Under the pieces are notes generated by a model. That model saw only the letters and a program-made list of their open reading frames with translations, did no database searches and was not told where the DNA came from. A DNA stretch of 64,000 bases from Candidatus Sericytochromatia bacterium S15B-MN24 CBMW_12 (lineage in GTDB: Bacteria; Cyanobacteriota; Sericytochromatia; S15B-MN24; UBA4093): positions 425,119 to 489,118 of the forward strand of contig DAZV01000026.1 in assembly GCA_002083825.1 (NCBI GenBank), in the 5' to 3' direction. Made by a program: the position numbers and the translations under genes. Position 1 is the stretch's first letter. Every line of letters begins with the position of its first letter. This document shows, piece after piece, positions 25,213 through 34,248 of this stretch.

Positions 25213-25746
25213 ATGCCGACTAAAACTCAGAAAGAGACCAGCGTCGTCGAACTGCGCGAATCCTTCAACAAGGCTTCCGTTGCCGTCGTCGCCGACTACC
25301 GCGGTCTCACCGTCGCTGAGATCACCGACCTGCGTCGTCGCATCCAGAATGCTGGAGGCGAATTCACGGTCGCCAAGAATACGCTGATCAGGCTCGTCGC
25401 CAAGGACCAGGAGAACTGGAAGGAACTCGAGCAGTTCCTGAAGGGCCCCACCGCCCTGGCGATCGGCTTCGATGACCCCGTCACTCCCATGAAGGTCCTC
25501 ACGGACTTCGCCAAGGAGAAGCGGAAGGTTCAGATTTCCATCCGGGGTGGCGTTCTCGAGGGCAAGCCCCTCACCATCGAGGGTGTCACGAACCTCGCCA
25601 ACCTCCCCTCGAAGGAACAGCTCCTGAGCCGCATGCTGGGCAGCCTCCAGGCTCCCCCCCAGAACCTGGCTTCCGTCCTTTCGGCCGTCTCCAGGAATCT
25701 GGTCTATGCGATCGACGCCGTTCGTCGTCAAAAGGAAGGCGCCTAG
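25213..25746 (+). CDS. rplJ: 50S ribosomal protein L10
   Basis: L10 anchors the L7/L12 stalk on the ribosome. It is 177 residues. The core ESFNKASVAVVADYRGLTVAEITDLRRRIQNAGGEFTVAKNTLIR is present, and the C-terminal helix that binds L12 dimers ends LVYAIDAVRRQKEGA. ATG 25213 is the start, with AGGAGG about 11 bases upstream, a slightly long spacing. An upstream in-frame extension is rejected because it lies in the leader RNA. Confidence 0.96.
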   Translation: MPTKTQKETSVVELRESFNKASVAVVADYRGLTVAEITDLRRRIQNAGGEFTVAKNTLIRLVAKDQENWKELEQFLKGPTALAIGFDDPVTPMKVLTDFAKEKRKVQISIRGGVLEGKPLTIEGVTNLANLPSKEQLLSRMLGSLQAPPQNLASVLSAVSRNLVYAIDAVRRQKEGA

Positions 25747-25829
25747 CGCCACGTCCCGGCCTTACCTGGGACCCGTCTGCAACATCATTTGACCGGTTCA
25801 ACCGGTTTTGAAAAAAGGAGATTGAATCA

Positions 25830-26207
25830 ATGGCTACGTTGACCAACGACCAGATCGTCGATGCCATCAAAGAGAAGTCGCTTCTCGAAGTGAGCGAGCT
25901 CGTCAAGCTCATCGAAGATGCCTTCGGCGTCTCGGCCGCTCCCGCCATGGGCGCCATGATGATGGCCCCCGCCGCGGCTGCCGCCGTTGAAGAGCAGACC
26001 GAGTTCGACGTCATCCTCGAATCGGCCGGCGAGAAGAAGATCGAAGTCCTCAAGACCGTCCGGGAAATCACCGGCCTCGGCCTCAAGGAAGCCAAGGATC
26101 TCGTTGACGGCGCCCCCAAGGCCGTCAAGGAGAAGACCAAGAAGGACGATGCCGAAGCCATCAAGGCCAAGCTCGAAGCCGCTGGCGCCAAGGTCTCGAT
26201 CAAGTAA
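25830..26207 (+). CDS. rplL: 50S ribosomal protein L7/L12
   Basis: This is the multi-copy stalk protein that recruits translational GTPases. It is 125 residues with the N-terminal dimerisation helices ([25 protein letters not shown]), an Ala/Met hinge and the C-terminal globular domain with [30 protein letters not shown] follows AAAGGAG. It is the last gene of the cluster: a strong terminator lies 16 bases downstream and rpoB is not next. Confidence 0.97.
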   Translation: MATLTNDQIVDAIKEKSLLEVSELVKLIEDAFGVSAAPAMGAMMMAPAAAAAVEEQTEFDVILESAGEKKIEVLKTVREITGLGLKEAKDLVDGAPKAVKEKTKKDDAEAIKAKLEAAGAKVSIK

Positions 26208-26222
26208 GGATTTTCCAATCCT

Positions 26223-26260
26223 GCGAGAGGCCCGGCCATTGGCCGGGCCTCTCGCCTTTA
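26223..26260 (+). terminator. intrinsic terminator after rplL
   Basis: A perfect 15-bp stem (26223-26237 with 26241-26255) with an ATT loop is followed by CTTTA. It closes the ribosomal cluster. A TATAAT -10 box for the next operon appears at 26281-26286, with only a weak -35 upstream. Confidence 0.88.
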
Positions 26261-26309
26261 CTCCCCCTCCATGCCCCCCGTATAATGAGGCTGCCAGTGT
26301 TGGCGTCCC

Positions 26310-29300
26310 GTGAACCGCAAAACGAGGATGGGTCTGTTGTTTACCACCGCCACGAATAGCTTTCCCCTCAAGTCCCTGTCCTTGTCTCTGGCGCTCTCCT
26401 TCGCCCTCTGGAGCGTCCCCGCCGCTCCGGCTCATGCCGCGGAACTCTCCTGGAGACGCATCGAGCAATTGATCGACGCGCGCGCCTTCTCGGTGGCGCG
26501 CCTCGAACTCGCTACCCGCCTCAATGCCCTCCGAGGCGAGGATCTACAGGCTGCCCGCTACTGGTTGGGCTACACCGAGCGCCGACTCGGTCATCCCGTC
26601 GAAGCCGAAGCTGCCCTCGCCGCGGTCTATCCCCGCAGCCTCTGGTACCCCAAGGCTCGCCTCGAGCTGGCTCACCTTCTGATCGCCGAGAAGCGGATCC
26701 CGGAAGGCCTGGCCGTTCTCAAGGGCCTGATTGCGGAGCTCACCGGAGATCAACAGGAATCCGTTCGGCAGACCTATGCCGACCTCCTTTTCGCCGAGGG
26801 CAGAACCTTCGAGGCCATCGATCCCTATCGCGAACTCGCCGCCCGCAGCCTATCCGCCTCGCGGCGCGAACACGCTTCCTATGCCCTCGGTTGGGCCTAC
26901 GATCGGCTGGATAATCCGGCCCGAGCCATCTGGAGCTGGAAGGAGGCGTTGCGTCTCTTTCCCAAGAGCTCTCATGCGGATTCGGCGCGCGCGACGCTCG
27001 CCAACCAGTACGTCAAGCTCGGGAAGCCGCTGCTGGCCTCCGACGTTCTCCGCGGCTTTCCGCCGGAGCGCTTCACGGGCGACGTGAAGGCCCGCGCCGA
27101 GTATCTCGCGGGCGAGGGCTACGCCCAAGGCGGGAACTGGAAGATGGCGATCGCCGCCTACGCCCAGGTCCCCGCCGGCACCAAGTTCAGCGACGACGCC
27201 GCCTACGGCCTCGCCTACGCCCGCTGGCAAGCGGGTGATCCCCTGCGGGCAGCCAAGGACCTCGAAACCTGGCTCGCCAAGACCCCCCAGAGCGCCAATC
27301 GCTCTGCCGCCCTCTATGCCCTGGGGCGCATCCACGAGGATGCCGGCAGGCTGGATGATGCCGCCAAGTCTTTCGCCCAAGCTGCCGGCGGCGCCCAGAG
27401 CTCCTGGGCGGAAGCCGCGCTTTACCAAGGCGCTCGCCTTCACTTCAATCGGGGCCAGCACTCGGAGGCACTGAACCTCACCCAGGTCCTGCTCGCAAAG
27501 TACCCCGAAGGCCGTTTCCTGGGCCCCGCTCGCTGGATCTCGGCCGAGTGCCTGCTGGCCCTGAAGAAGTTCGACGCCGCCATCGCCGCCTACGCCACCC
27601 TCGCAAAGGAAGTCGCCGACCTGAGCTTCCTCGATGCCAAGGGCGACTCCGTCACCTTCCGTCTCGGGCTGGCTCACGTGCGTGCCGGGGATTACCCCGC
27701 GGCCGTCGGCTACCTCGCGCAGGTTGCCGGCAGCCCCCGATACGGCGAGGAAGCCAGCTTCTGGATGGCGGAAAGCCTTTACCGCTCGGGGAACGTCGAA
27801 GAGGCCCGCGATGCCTACGAGGGCTTCCTGAAGCGCTTTCCGAAGTCCGAACGAGCGGGCGCAGCCGCCTACGGCGCAGCCTGGTCCGCCTATCGCCTGG
27901 AAAAGTGGGCTGTTGCTCGATCGGCATTCACCCGGGCCGCCTCCTTGCTGACGAGTAAGGACGCCGAGATCGTCTCCCTCAGGCAAGACGCCCTCTACCG
28001 CGTCGGGGTCCTTTGCTCCAACACCCATGACTGGTCCGGCGCCCAGAGCGCCTTCAAGCAGTTACTGGCCCTGAAACCCGATTCCGAGCAAGAAGCCGAG
28101 GCCCGCTTCCAGGTCACCTATGCCGATTATCGCATCGGTCGCCTGGAAGAAGCGGTCATGGGCCTGGAGGACTTCCTCGTTCGCCATCCCAAGCATCCTA
28201 GGTCGGCGAGCGCCCGATCGACCTTGGGGCAGGCTCTCTTCCGGCTCGGGAAGTTCGAGCTCTCCGTCGCCGCCTTCCAGGGCGTCCTCCTGGACCCCCA
28301 CGCCACCCCGGAAGCTCTACTGGACGCCCGCTCCCGCATCGGCGCCGCCAGCTTCAACGGCGGCAACCTCGACCGTGCCATCACCACTTATCGGGCCCTT
28401 CTTCAGGACGCCTCGGCGAGCGCGGAGATCCGGGCTCAGATCCTTCAACCCTTGGCGCAGGCGGAGTTCGCGCGCGGCAACCTGGTGGAAGCCCGTCTAC
28501 TCGCCACTCAAGAGGCCTCCGCGTCCCTCTGGAGCGGGGATATCCTGGGCAAGGTGGGGCAAGCCTTCCTGGAAAAAGGGAATCCAAAGGATGCCCTGCT
28601 CGCACTGGAGGCCATTACCGTACCCTCCCTCGAGCAACGTTATCTGCTGGTCCAGGCCCGCAAGGCCGCCGACGATCTGCCGGGTGCCCTCGCCCTCCTC
28701 AAGACCATTGCCCAGGAGCCGGGTCCTCAGCAGCCCAACTGGCTCTACGAGCTTGGCGAAGCCCATGCCGAGCGTGGCGACCTTTCCGAGGCCAAGTCCG
28801 CCTGGGATGATCTCGCGAAGCGTCATCCGAACCACGCCCTGGCTCCCAAGGCCCAGGTGAACCTGGCCCAGGCCTACTTGAAGGTCGGTCAGGAAGCCAC
28901 CGCGCTCGCGACCTACGAACTGATCGCCAAGCGATTCGCGGGCGACACCCCCCTCGCCCGAGCCGCCTGGATGCGCGTCGGTCAGCTGCAACTCAAGCAC
29001 GCCAAGCACAGCGAGGCCGCCCATGCCTATCGCCAGGCCGAACGCCTCAGCCAGAAGGGCTCCGGTCCCGCCGTGCAGGCCCGCTACTGGCTCGGGTATA
29101 CCATGGTGGCAGCGAAGCGTTACGAAGACGCGGTCAGGGAGCTTCAGTCCCTCGGCGTCACTCCCGAAGCGGGTCTCGAGTGGCAGGCACTCGCATGGCT
29201 GAAGCAGGGCGAAGCTCTCGAACAGCTCCGCCGCTGGAAGGAGGCCGAAAACGTGTACCAAAAGCTGATTGCCGCCGCGGGCCTTCCCGCCTCCGAGAAA

Positions 29301-29360
29301 AAAGAGGCTCAGGCTCGGCTGGACTGGATAGCCAAGAACGTCAACGTGAGGCGGCCATGA
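26310..29360 (+). CDS. large exported TPR-repeat protein
   Basis: This protein has 1016 residues. The N-terminal signal peptide (LSLSLALSFALWSVPAAPAHAAEL) implies export to the periplasm. The rest is almost entirely tandem TPR units of about 34-37 residues (YALGWAYDRLDNPARAIWSWKEALRLFPKS is one example), about 24 by eye, of the BamD/YbgF outer-membrane-associated style. The start is GTG 26310. ATG 26328 is an alternative giving a slightly shorter signal, and neither has a clear Shine-Dalgarno. A TATAAT box 24 bases upstream suggests a short leader. The stop overlaps the next start (ATGA). The three-gene operon with an outer-membrane barrel and TonB suggests an envelope energy-transducing or assembly complex. 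Confidence 0.88.
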   Translation: MNRKTRMGLLFTTATNSFPLKSLSLSLALSFALWSVPAAPAHAAELSWRRIEQLIDARAFSVARLELATRLNALRGEDLQAARYWLGYTERRLGHPVEAEAALAAVYPRSLWYPKARLELAHLLIAEKRIPEGLAVLKGLIAELTGDQQESVRQTYADLLFAEGRTFEAIDPYRELAARSLSASRREHASYALGWAYDRLDNPARAIWSWKEALRLFPKSSHADSARATLANQYVKLGKPLLASDVLRGFPPERFTGDVKARAEYLAGEGYAQGGNWKMAIAAYAQVPAGTKFSDDAAYGLAYARWQAGDPLRAAKDLETWLAKTPQSANRSAALYALGRIHEDAGRLDDAAKSFAQAAGGAQSSWAEAALYQGARLHFNRGQHSEALNLTQVLLAKYPEGRFLGPARWISAECLLALKKFDAAIAAYATLAKEVADLSFLDAKGDSVTFRLGLAHVRAGDYPAAVGYLAQVAGSPRYGEEASFWMAESLYRSGNVEEARDAYEGFLKRFPKSERAGAAAYGAAWSAYRLEKWAVARSAFTRAASLLTSKDAEIVSLRQDALYRVGVLCSNTHDWSGAQSAFKQLLALKPDSEQEAEARFQVTYADYRIGRLEEAVMGLEDFLVRHPKHPRSASARSTLGQALFRLGKFELSVAAFQGVLLDPHATPEALLDARSRIGAASFNGGNLDRAITTYRALLQDASASAEIRAQILQPLAQAEFARGNLVEARLLATQEASASLWSGDILGKVGQAFLEKGNPKDALLALEAITVPSLEQRYLLVQARKAADDLPGALALLKTIAQEPGPQQPNWLYELGEAHAERGDLSEAKSAWDDLAKRHPNHALAPKAQVNLAQAYLKVGQEATALATYELIAKRFAGDTPLARAAWMRVGQLQLKHAKHSEAAHAYRQAERLSQKGSGPAVQARYWLGYTMVAAKRYEDAVRELQSLGVTPEAGLEWQALAWLKQGEALEQLRRWKEAENVYQKLIAAAGLPASEKKEAQARLDWIAKNVNVRRP

Positions 29361-30949
29361 AGCCATTACTTTCGCTCTCCCTCGTGCTGGCGCTCGTGAC
29401 TCCGATGCCGGCCTTCGCGCTGGCCCCTGACGGTAAGCGCCCGGAAAAGACGCCCGCAGGCAAGGCCGCGGACAAGCTTCCGGTGGATCTGCCTTCGGTG
29501 ACCATCCGAGGGGAAGACGAGTCCGCGGCTCCGCTAAGGGGCGGAGTCAAGCTCGCGCCGCTCGATCCGAGGGCTCCGCTCTCGCAGCTTCCCGGCGCGC
29601 CCAACGCCAAGGAGCCTGGCGCCCTAGAACTGGCCATCGAAAACCTGCTCCCCAGGCTCGTTCCCGAAAATGCGCCCTTGCCCGTTCCTCGAACGGAATG
29701 GACGGAGCTGCGGCTCGGTGTCGGGAGCCTCTACGATCTGGGGTTCTTCCACGGTCGGGAAGTCGCCTCGGCCGTGACCGAAAGCCAGCTTGCCATCGAT
29801 TCGGCCTTGCCCTGGCTACGTGCCCGGGTGGGCATCGATGCCACCTGGAACCTCGCCACCGCGGGACTGGGCATGCGCCACTACCATGAGGACGTGCCGG
29901 GCGGCGATCGCCTCCTGGTCCAGAGCCTCGACCTGGCAGGAAACTGGCAGCGGGATGACCTCGATACCGTGGGCGCCCTCGAGTTCGGACGCCTGCTCGC
30001 ACCCGCCAGCAATTCCAACGGCCTGGTTTTCGATCAGGGAACCTGGACGCGCGCGCTCGAGGCGGGTGCGTTCTGGAAGCCTCAGCTCCATCCGAATCAC
30101 GTGTCGGAGTTCGCGGCGAAGCTCGCGCATCGGGAGACGGATCGCCGCTCGGATGCGACCTTCTATCTCGAGACCCGGGACCACTGGACCCTCGATCCCC
30201 AGTGGAGCCTGGAGGCCGGCATCGGCGGCGGACTTTACGTGGGAATGCCCGTCCTGGACCCGATGGCGCGAGTCAGCTACCGGCCTGACGACCCCACGGA
30301 AATCAGCTTCGGTCTCAAGAGCGACAGCGACCTTCCCGCTTTCGAGAAGCTCTACCTGTCCCGGCGCTTGTCGGCGGGCAACGGCGGCCTCTTGCCCCAG
30401 CGTTCGCACGTCGTGGCGAGCCTGAGTGGTTCCCATCGCCTCACCGACCTCTGGTACGCGACGGCGGAGCTTGATTACCAGCGGATCGATCGCTTCATCT
30501 ACTGGGATGATTCCGATCAGGATGCCCTGTGGCGTCCCGCCAACGCGGCGCTCAATGAAACCCAGAACGTCTGGGGGGGGGCACTTTCGGCCCGTTACCA
30601 GATCGGAGCGATTGGATCCCAGCGCTTCCACTATCGCATCCGCTCCTCGCAGCCGCTGGGCTTGCTGCTTCAGGAGGCGGGGGCGGTGCATCAGCGGACG
30701 CTGATCCCGGATCGGCTGAGCATGGAGGCGGGGGCGGCGATCGCCATCGATCAGCTGGGTGCCGCCCAGGTCAACTCGGTGGCTTCCGGCTGGCAGTTCC
30801 TGGCCAATGCCTCCTTGAACTATCGCTTCAGCGATCGCGTCGGTCTCTACGCCAAGCTGCAGGACTTGCCCCTGGCTGCTCGCCAGCCCAGTGCCAACTA
30901 CTACGCTCCATTCGGGCTCGCGCTCGTTGGGGCGACGGTGGAGTTCTAG
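29357..30949 (+). CDS. predicted outer-membrane beta-barrel protein
   Basis: This protein has 530 residues. ATG 29357 overlaps the TPR stop. It has a Sec signal (LLSLSLVLALVTPMPAFA), then about 90 Pro/Ala/Lys-rich residues including LPSVTIRG, which loosely resembles a TonB box. From residue 115 on the sequence alternates polar and hydrophobic residues in strands rich in Tyr, Trp and Arg and ends LVGATVEF with a terminal Phe, typical of outer-membrane barrels. It is too short to be a standard TonB-dependent receptor with plug plus 22 strands. The substrate is unknown. Confidence 0.78.
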   Translation: MKPLLSLSLVLALVTPMPAFALAPDGKRPEKTPAGKAADKLPVDLPSVTIRGEDESAAPLRGGVKLAPLDPRAPLSQLPGAPNAKEPGALELAIENLLPRLVPENAPLPVPRTEWTELRLGVGSLYDLGFFHGREVASAVTESQLAIDSALPWLRARVGIDATWNLATAGLGMRHYHEDVPGGDRLLVQSLDLAGNWQRDDLDTVGALEFGRLLAPASNSNGLVFDQGTWTRALEAGAFWKPQLHPNHVSEFAAKLAHRETDRRSDATFYLETRDHWTLDPQWSLEAGIGGGLYVGMPVLDPMARVSYRPDDPTEISFGLKSDSDLPAFEKLYLSRRLSAGNGGLLPQRSHVVASLSGSHRLTDLWYATAELDYQRIDRFIYWDDSDQDALWRPANAALNETQNVWGGALSARYQIGAIGSQRFHYRIRSSQPLGLLLQEAGAVHQRTLIPDRLSMEAGAAIAIDQLGAAQVNSVASGWQFLANASLNYRFSDRVGLYAKLQDLPLAARQPSANYYAPFGLALVGATVEF

Positions 30950-30950
30950 C

Positions 30951-31709
30951 ATGACCGAACGTCCGATTAGCCTGACGGCGTCCGTTTTTCTGCATTCCCT
31001 CCTGCTGTTGCTGGCGCTCTTCACCTGGAACAAGCCACTGGAAGAGCCTCTCAGCGAGCCCGTGGAACTGGTCGACCTGCCCTGGTCCGCGCCTGGTGCG
31101 GGCCAGTCCGAGCGCCCCGCTCCCGGCAAGCCTCGTCCTCAGAGCCCCGCGCTGCCACGCCCGGAGGCGCCGGCCCCGCGACAGCGGATAGACGCGCCCA
31201 AGACGGCCCCCGTCGCTCAGGCTCCCAGGGTCATGACGCCGACCAAGTCCGAGCCCAAGCCCGATCTCGCGTCCCTGCTGGAGGAACGGCTCAAGGACCG
31301 CCAGGATAGAGAAGCCAAGCGCCTGGGCGAACTGGCCTCCAGCGACCTGAACGCGGTGGTCGGTACCGGCAGGGCGCCGGAATCCGGCGGCCCGCGCCAG
31401 GAAGGCTCGGTCAACGCCGGGGAGGGCATGCGCGGCGAACTTGGCAAGCGGGGCATCCTGGGCAAGGTCTACCCCGAGTATCCCCCTTTCGCGAGGCGCC
31501 AGGGCATCGAGGCCGACGTCACCTTGCGCGTCTGGGTCAATCCCCGCGGAGGGGTCAGCCGGGTGGAGGTTCTCAAGTTGTCCGGCACGCCGGAACTCGA
31601 CCGGCGGGCCATGGAGGCCCTGAAGAAGTGGAACTTCGCTCCCCTTCCCGACTCCCTCGAACCCGTCACCCAGTGGGGAGAGATCACCCTGCACTATCGA
31701 CTCGATTAG
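30951..31709 (+). CDS. TonB-family energy transducer
   Basis: This protein has 252 residues. ATG 30951 is one base after the preceding stop. A single N-terminal membrane helix (TASVFLHSLLLLLALFTW) is followed by a Pro-rich periplasmic spanner (about 40-150) and a C-terminal TonB domain beginning VYPEYPPFARRQGIEADVTLRVWVNPRG and ending RRAMEALKKWNFAPL. It should transmit proton-motive force to an outer-membrane partner. The obvious candidate is the barrel encoded immediately upstream. ExbB and ExbD are not in the window. Confidence 0.92.
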   Translation: MTERPISLTASVFLHSLLLLLALFTWNKPLEEPLSEPVELVDLPWSAPGAGQSERPAPGKPRPQSPALPRPEAPAPRQRIDAPKTAPVAQAPRVMTPTKSEPKPDLASLLEERLKDRQDREAKRLGELASSDLNAVVGTGRAPESGGPRQEGSVNAGEGMRGELGKRGILGKVYPEYPPFARRQGIEADVTLRVWVNPRGGVSRVEVLKLSGTPELDRRAMEALKKWNFAPLPDSLEPVTQWGEITLHYRLD

Positions 31710-31724
31710 GGTATAAGTCCTTTG

Positions 31725-33692
31725 ATGAAAGACACCGTTCCTCACCACCTTTTCACATCCAAGGCCAACCTCAACGTCGAGACCCTTCGCTCGCTCGAGG
31801 ATCGAGGCATCTCTTGGAGAGCCATCGATCGGCTGAGAGATATCCACGAGGAGCCTAACCGCGGCCCCAAGATCCTGGTTCTGGATCACCATTTGATCCA
31901 GAACCACGATCCCGATGAGCTGCGCACGCTCCAGGAAGACTGGGGATCCGAAGGCATCATCGTCTGCTCCTACCCCGAAGGCGACGAACCGCCCCACGTT
32001 CAGGACGACCTGCTGTGGGGGTTCCTCAGGGAGCCCTATCATGGTCCCGCCTTTCTCAAGTTCGTCAACAACGCCTTCCTCTTCGTCCTCGGGCAGATGG
32101 AGAATGAGCGCTCTCGCGCCGAGATCAAGGACTACGCAATCAAGCTTCAGGAGCTCAACCGCATCGGAATCGCGCTGTCTTCCGAACGCGAACCCGAGCG
32201 CCTGCTGGACCTCATCCTCACCAAGAGCCGCGAGATCACCAACGCCGATGCGGGAAGCCTCTTCTTGGTCGAGACGGCCCCCGGAAATGACAAGGTCCTG
32301 CGCTTCAAGCTGACCCAGAACGACACTTACCCCTTCGCGTTTACCGAGATCACGCTGCCCATCCGCCCGTCGAGCCTGGTGGGCTACGTTGCGCTGACGG
32401 GCAAGACCCTCAATCTTCCCGATGTCTACGAGATCCCGCGAGACGAGGCTTACGGCTTCGATCACTCCTTCGACCGGCGTACCGGGTATCGCACGCGCTC
32501 GGTGCTGATCATCCCCATGAAGAATCGAAACGACGAAACCATCGCCGTGCTCCAGCTGATCAACCGCAAGCGGCGCCGCGACTTGCGGCTGGATGATGCG
32601 GAACTCGCCGAGAGCTACGTCGTCGCCTTCGATCCCATGTCGGAGGAGCTTGCAAGCTCGCTGGCGAGCCAGGCCGCGGTCTCGATCGAGAACAATATCC
32701 TCTACCAGAGCATCGAAGGCCTTTTCGAGGGCTTCGTGAATGCCTCGGTCACCGCGATCGAGTCCCGGGATCCGACCACCTCCGGTCACTCCGCCCGGGT
32801 GGCCAGCTTGACGGTGGCGCTCGCCGAGGAAGTCGACCGCCTCGACGCCGGCGCTTTCCGGGATCTTCACTTCAGCCGCGAGCAAATCCGCGAGCTGCGC
32901 TACGCATGCTTGCTGCATGATCTCGGCAAGGTCGGAGTGCGGGAGCAGGTCCTGGTTAAAGCCAAGAAGCTCTATCCACATACCCAGGAGCTGCTCAGGG
33001 CCCGCTTCGACTTCGTGAAGAAGGCCCTGGAAGCCGAGTTCACGGGAAGGAAGCTCGCCTTCCTGCTCGCCAACGATCGCGAGCGCTACGTCGAGGCGCT
33101 GGGGCTTTTCGACCGCGATCTGCAGAACGAACTCGAACTCGTCGACGATGCCTGGACGACCATTCTGGCGGCGAATGAGCCCACCGTGCTGGAGGAGGGA
33201 AGCTTCTTGCAGCTCCTCGAGATAGCCAAGCGCAGCTACCAGGACATCGGCGGACATACGTGCGACCTGCTCACGCCCCATGAGGTGAGCCAGCTCTCGG
33301 TGCGCCGGGGAAGCCTCGACAATGACGAGCGGCTCGAAATCGAGAGCCATGTCACGCACACCTTCCGCTTCCTCAGCCAGATCCCCTGGACCAAGGACCT
33401 CGCGAAGGTTCCCGAGATCGCCTACATGCATCACGAGAAGCTGAACGGGAAGGGCTACCCCAATCGCCTACCCGCCGACGCGATTCCGGTCCAGTCGAAG
33501 ATGATGGCGATCGCCGATATCTACGACGCCCTCACCGCGAGCGATCGCCCCTACAAACGCGCCGTTCCGCTCCCCAAGGCCCTCGACATCCTTCGCTTCG
33601 AAGCCCGTGACCAGCATATCGACCAGGAGCTTCTCACGGTCTTCATCGAGCACAAGATCTTCGAGCGCGGCCGCATCCTCAACCCCACCTGA
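31725..33692 (+). CDS. GAF and HD-GYP domain protein, probable c-di-GMP phosphodiesterase
   Basis: This protein has 655 residues. ATG 31725 is used, and TTG 31722 is in frame directly before it. Residues 1-130 are an unassigned N-terminal domain (KILVLDHHLIQNHDPDE). About 150-320 is a GAF domain (ERLLDLILTKSREITNADAGSLFL). From about 350 comes an HD-GYP domain with HSARVA, LLHDLGKVG (HD near residue 398) and MHHEKLNGKGYP (GYP near residue 577). The separation of about 180 residues is far more than the 60 or so of compact HD-GYP domains, so there is an insertion of about 115 residues. The GYP-motif aspartate is Asn here. Activity is likely but those changes leave doubt. The domain is cytosolic. 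Confidence 0.9.
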   Translation: MKDTVPHHLFTSKANLNVETLRSLEDRGISWRAIDRLRDIHEEPNRGPKILVLDHHLIQNHDPDELRTLQEDWGSEGIIVCSYPEGDEPPHVQDDLLWGFLREPYHGPAFLKFVNNAFLFVLGQMENERSRAEIKDYAIKLQELNRIGIALSSEREPERLLDLILTKSREITNADAGSLFLVETAPGNDKVLRFKLTQNDTYPFAFTEITLPIRPSSLVGYVALTGKTLNLPDVYEIPRDEAYGFDHSFDRRTGYRTRSVLIIPMKNRNDETIAVLQLINRKRRRDLRLDDAELAESYVVAFDPMSEELASSLASQAAVSIENNILYQSIEGLFEGFVNASVTAIESRDPTTSGHSARVASLTVALAEEVDRLDAGAFRDLHFSREQIRELRYACLLHDLGKVGVREQVLVKAKKLYPHTQELLRARFDFVKKALEAEFTGRKLAFLLANDRERYVEALGLFDRDLQNELELVDDAWTTILAANEPTVLEEGSFLQLLEIAKRSYQDIGGHTCDLLTPHEVSQLSVRRGSLDNDERLEIESHVTHTFRFLSQIPWTKDLAKVPEIAYMHHEKLNGKGYPNRLPADAIPVQSKMMAIADIYDALTASDRPYKRAVPLPKALDILRFEARDQHIDQELLTVFIEHKIFERGRILNPT

Positions 33693-33693
33693 G

Positions 33694-34248
33694 ATGGGGC
33701 AAGTCAGCGACGCCGCCATCTACCGCTCCTGCGAGGCCATCGGGGCCATGGTGGAAGTTTGGGGCTTCAAGCGTGTCATGGGCATGATCTGGGCCTACCT
33801 CTACCTGAACGACCGCCCGCTCTCCGCCCAGCAGATCCGCGAGGGGCTCGGCATCAGCGCCGGCCTGGTCTCGATGGTCATCAACGACTTGGAGCGCTGG
33901 GGAGTGGTCCACAAGCGCGTCACCCCGGGAGAACGCCGCGAGTACTACGAGGCCGAGCCCAACATCTGGAGCCCTATCGCCAAGGTTCTCAGGGAACGCG
34001 AGATGCACCAGATGCAGCAGACCCTCGGCGAGCTGCGATCCGCCCGTGATGTCCTGAACCGAGAGGTCCCATCCGGGCGTCTCGACGATCTGATCGCCGC
34101 GGGCGATCTTTCTCACCAGCTGCTCGATCAGTTCATCAACCTGGGAGTCCTCGACGTCCGCGACCTGCGCTCCGTCGGACTGGGCGTCGGACTCACCCGG
34201 ACCATGTTCAAGCTCAAGAAACTGGGCACCCGTAGCGAAGGGCGCTAG
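33694..34248 (+). CDS. GbsR/MarR-family transcriptional regulator
   Basis: This protein has 184 residues. ATG 33694 lies one base after the HD-GYP stop, so the two are probably co-translated. The winged-helix core reads GFKRVMGMIWAYLYLNDRPLSAQQIREGLGISAGLVSMVINDLERWGVVHKR, with the GbsR-type N-terminal helix, and YEAEPNIW in the wing. The long C-terminal helices presumably dimerise. GbsR-like proteins usually repress osmolyte or envelope genes. The target here is unknown. Its stop shares the CTAG tetramer with the stop of the convergent lipoprotein gene. Confidence 0.9.
   Translation: MGQVSDAAIYRSCEAIGAMVEVWGFKRVMGMIWAYLYLNDRPLSAQQIREGLGISAGLVSMVINDLERWGVVHKRVTPGERREYYEAEPNIWSPIAKVLREREMHQMQQTLGELRSARDVLNREVPSGRLDDLIAAGDLSHQLLDQFINLGVLDVRDLRSVGLGVGLTRTMFKLKKLGTRSEGR

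Noticed and set aside
29357-30949. Calling the barrel a TonB-dependent receptor
   Set aside because: 530 residues with no plug-domain motif is too short. The TonB-box resemblance is weak.
30828-33434. Very long minus-strand open frame (868 codons) opposite the barrel, TonB and HD-GYP genes
   Set aside because: It is a high-GC shadow. The plus-strand frames carry domains, ribosome sites and coupled starts, while this one is Gly/Val/Leu/Asp-rich without any motif.
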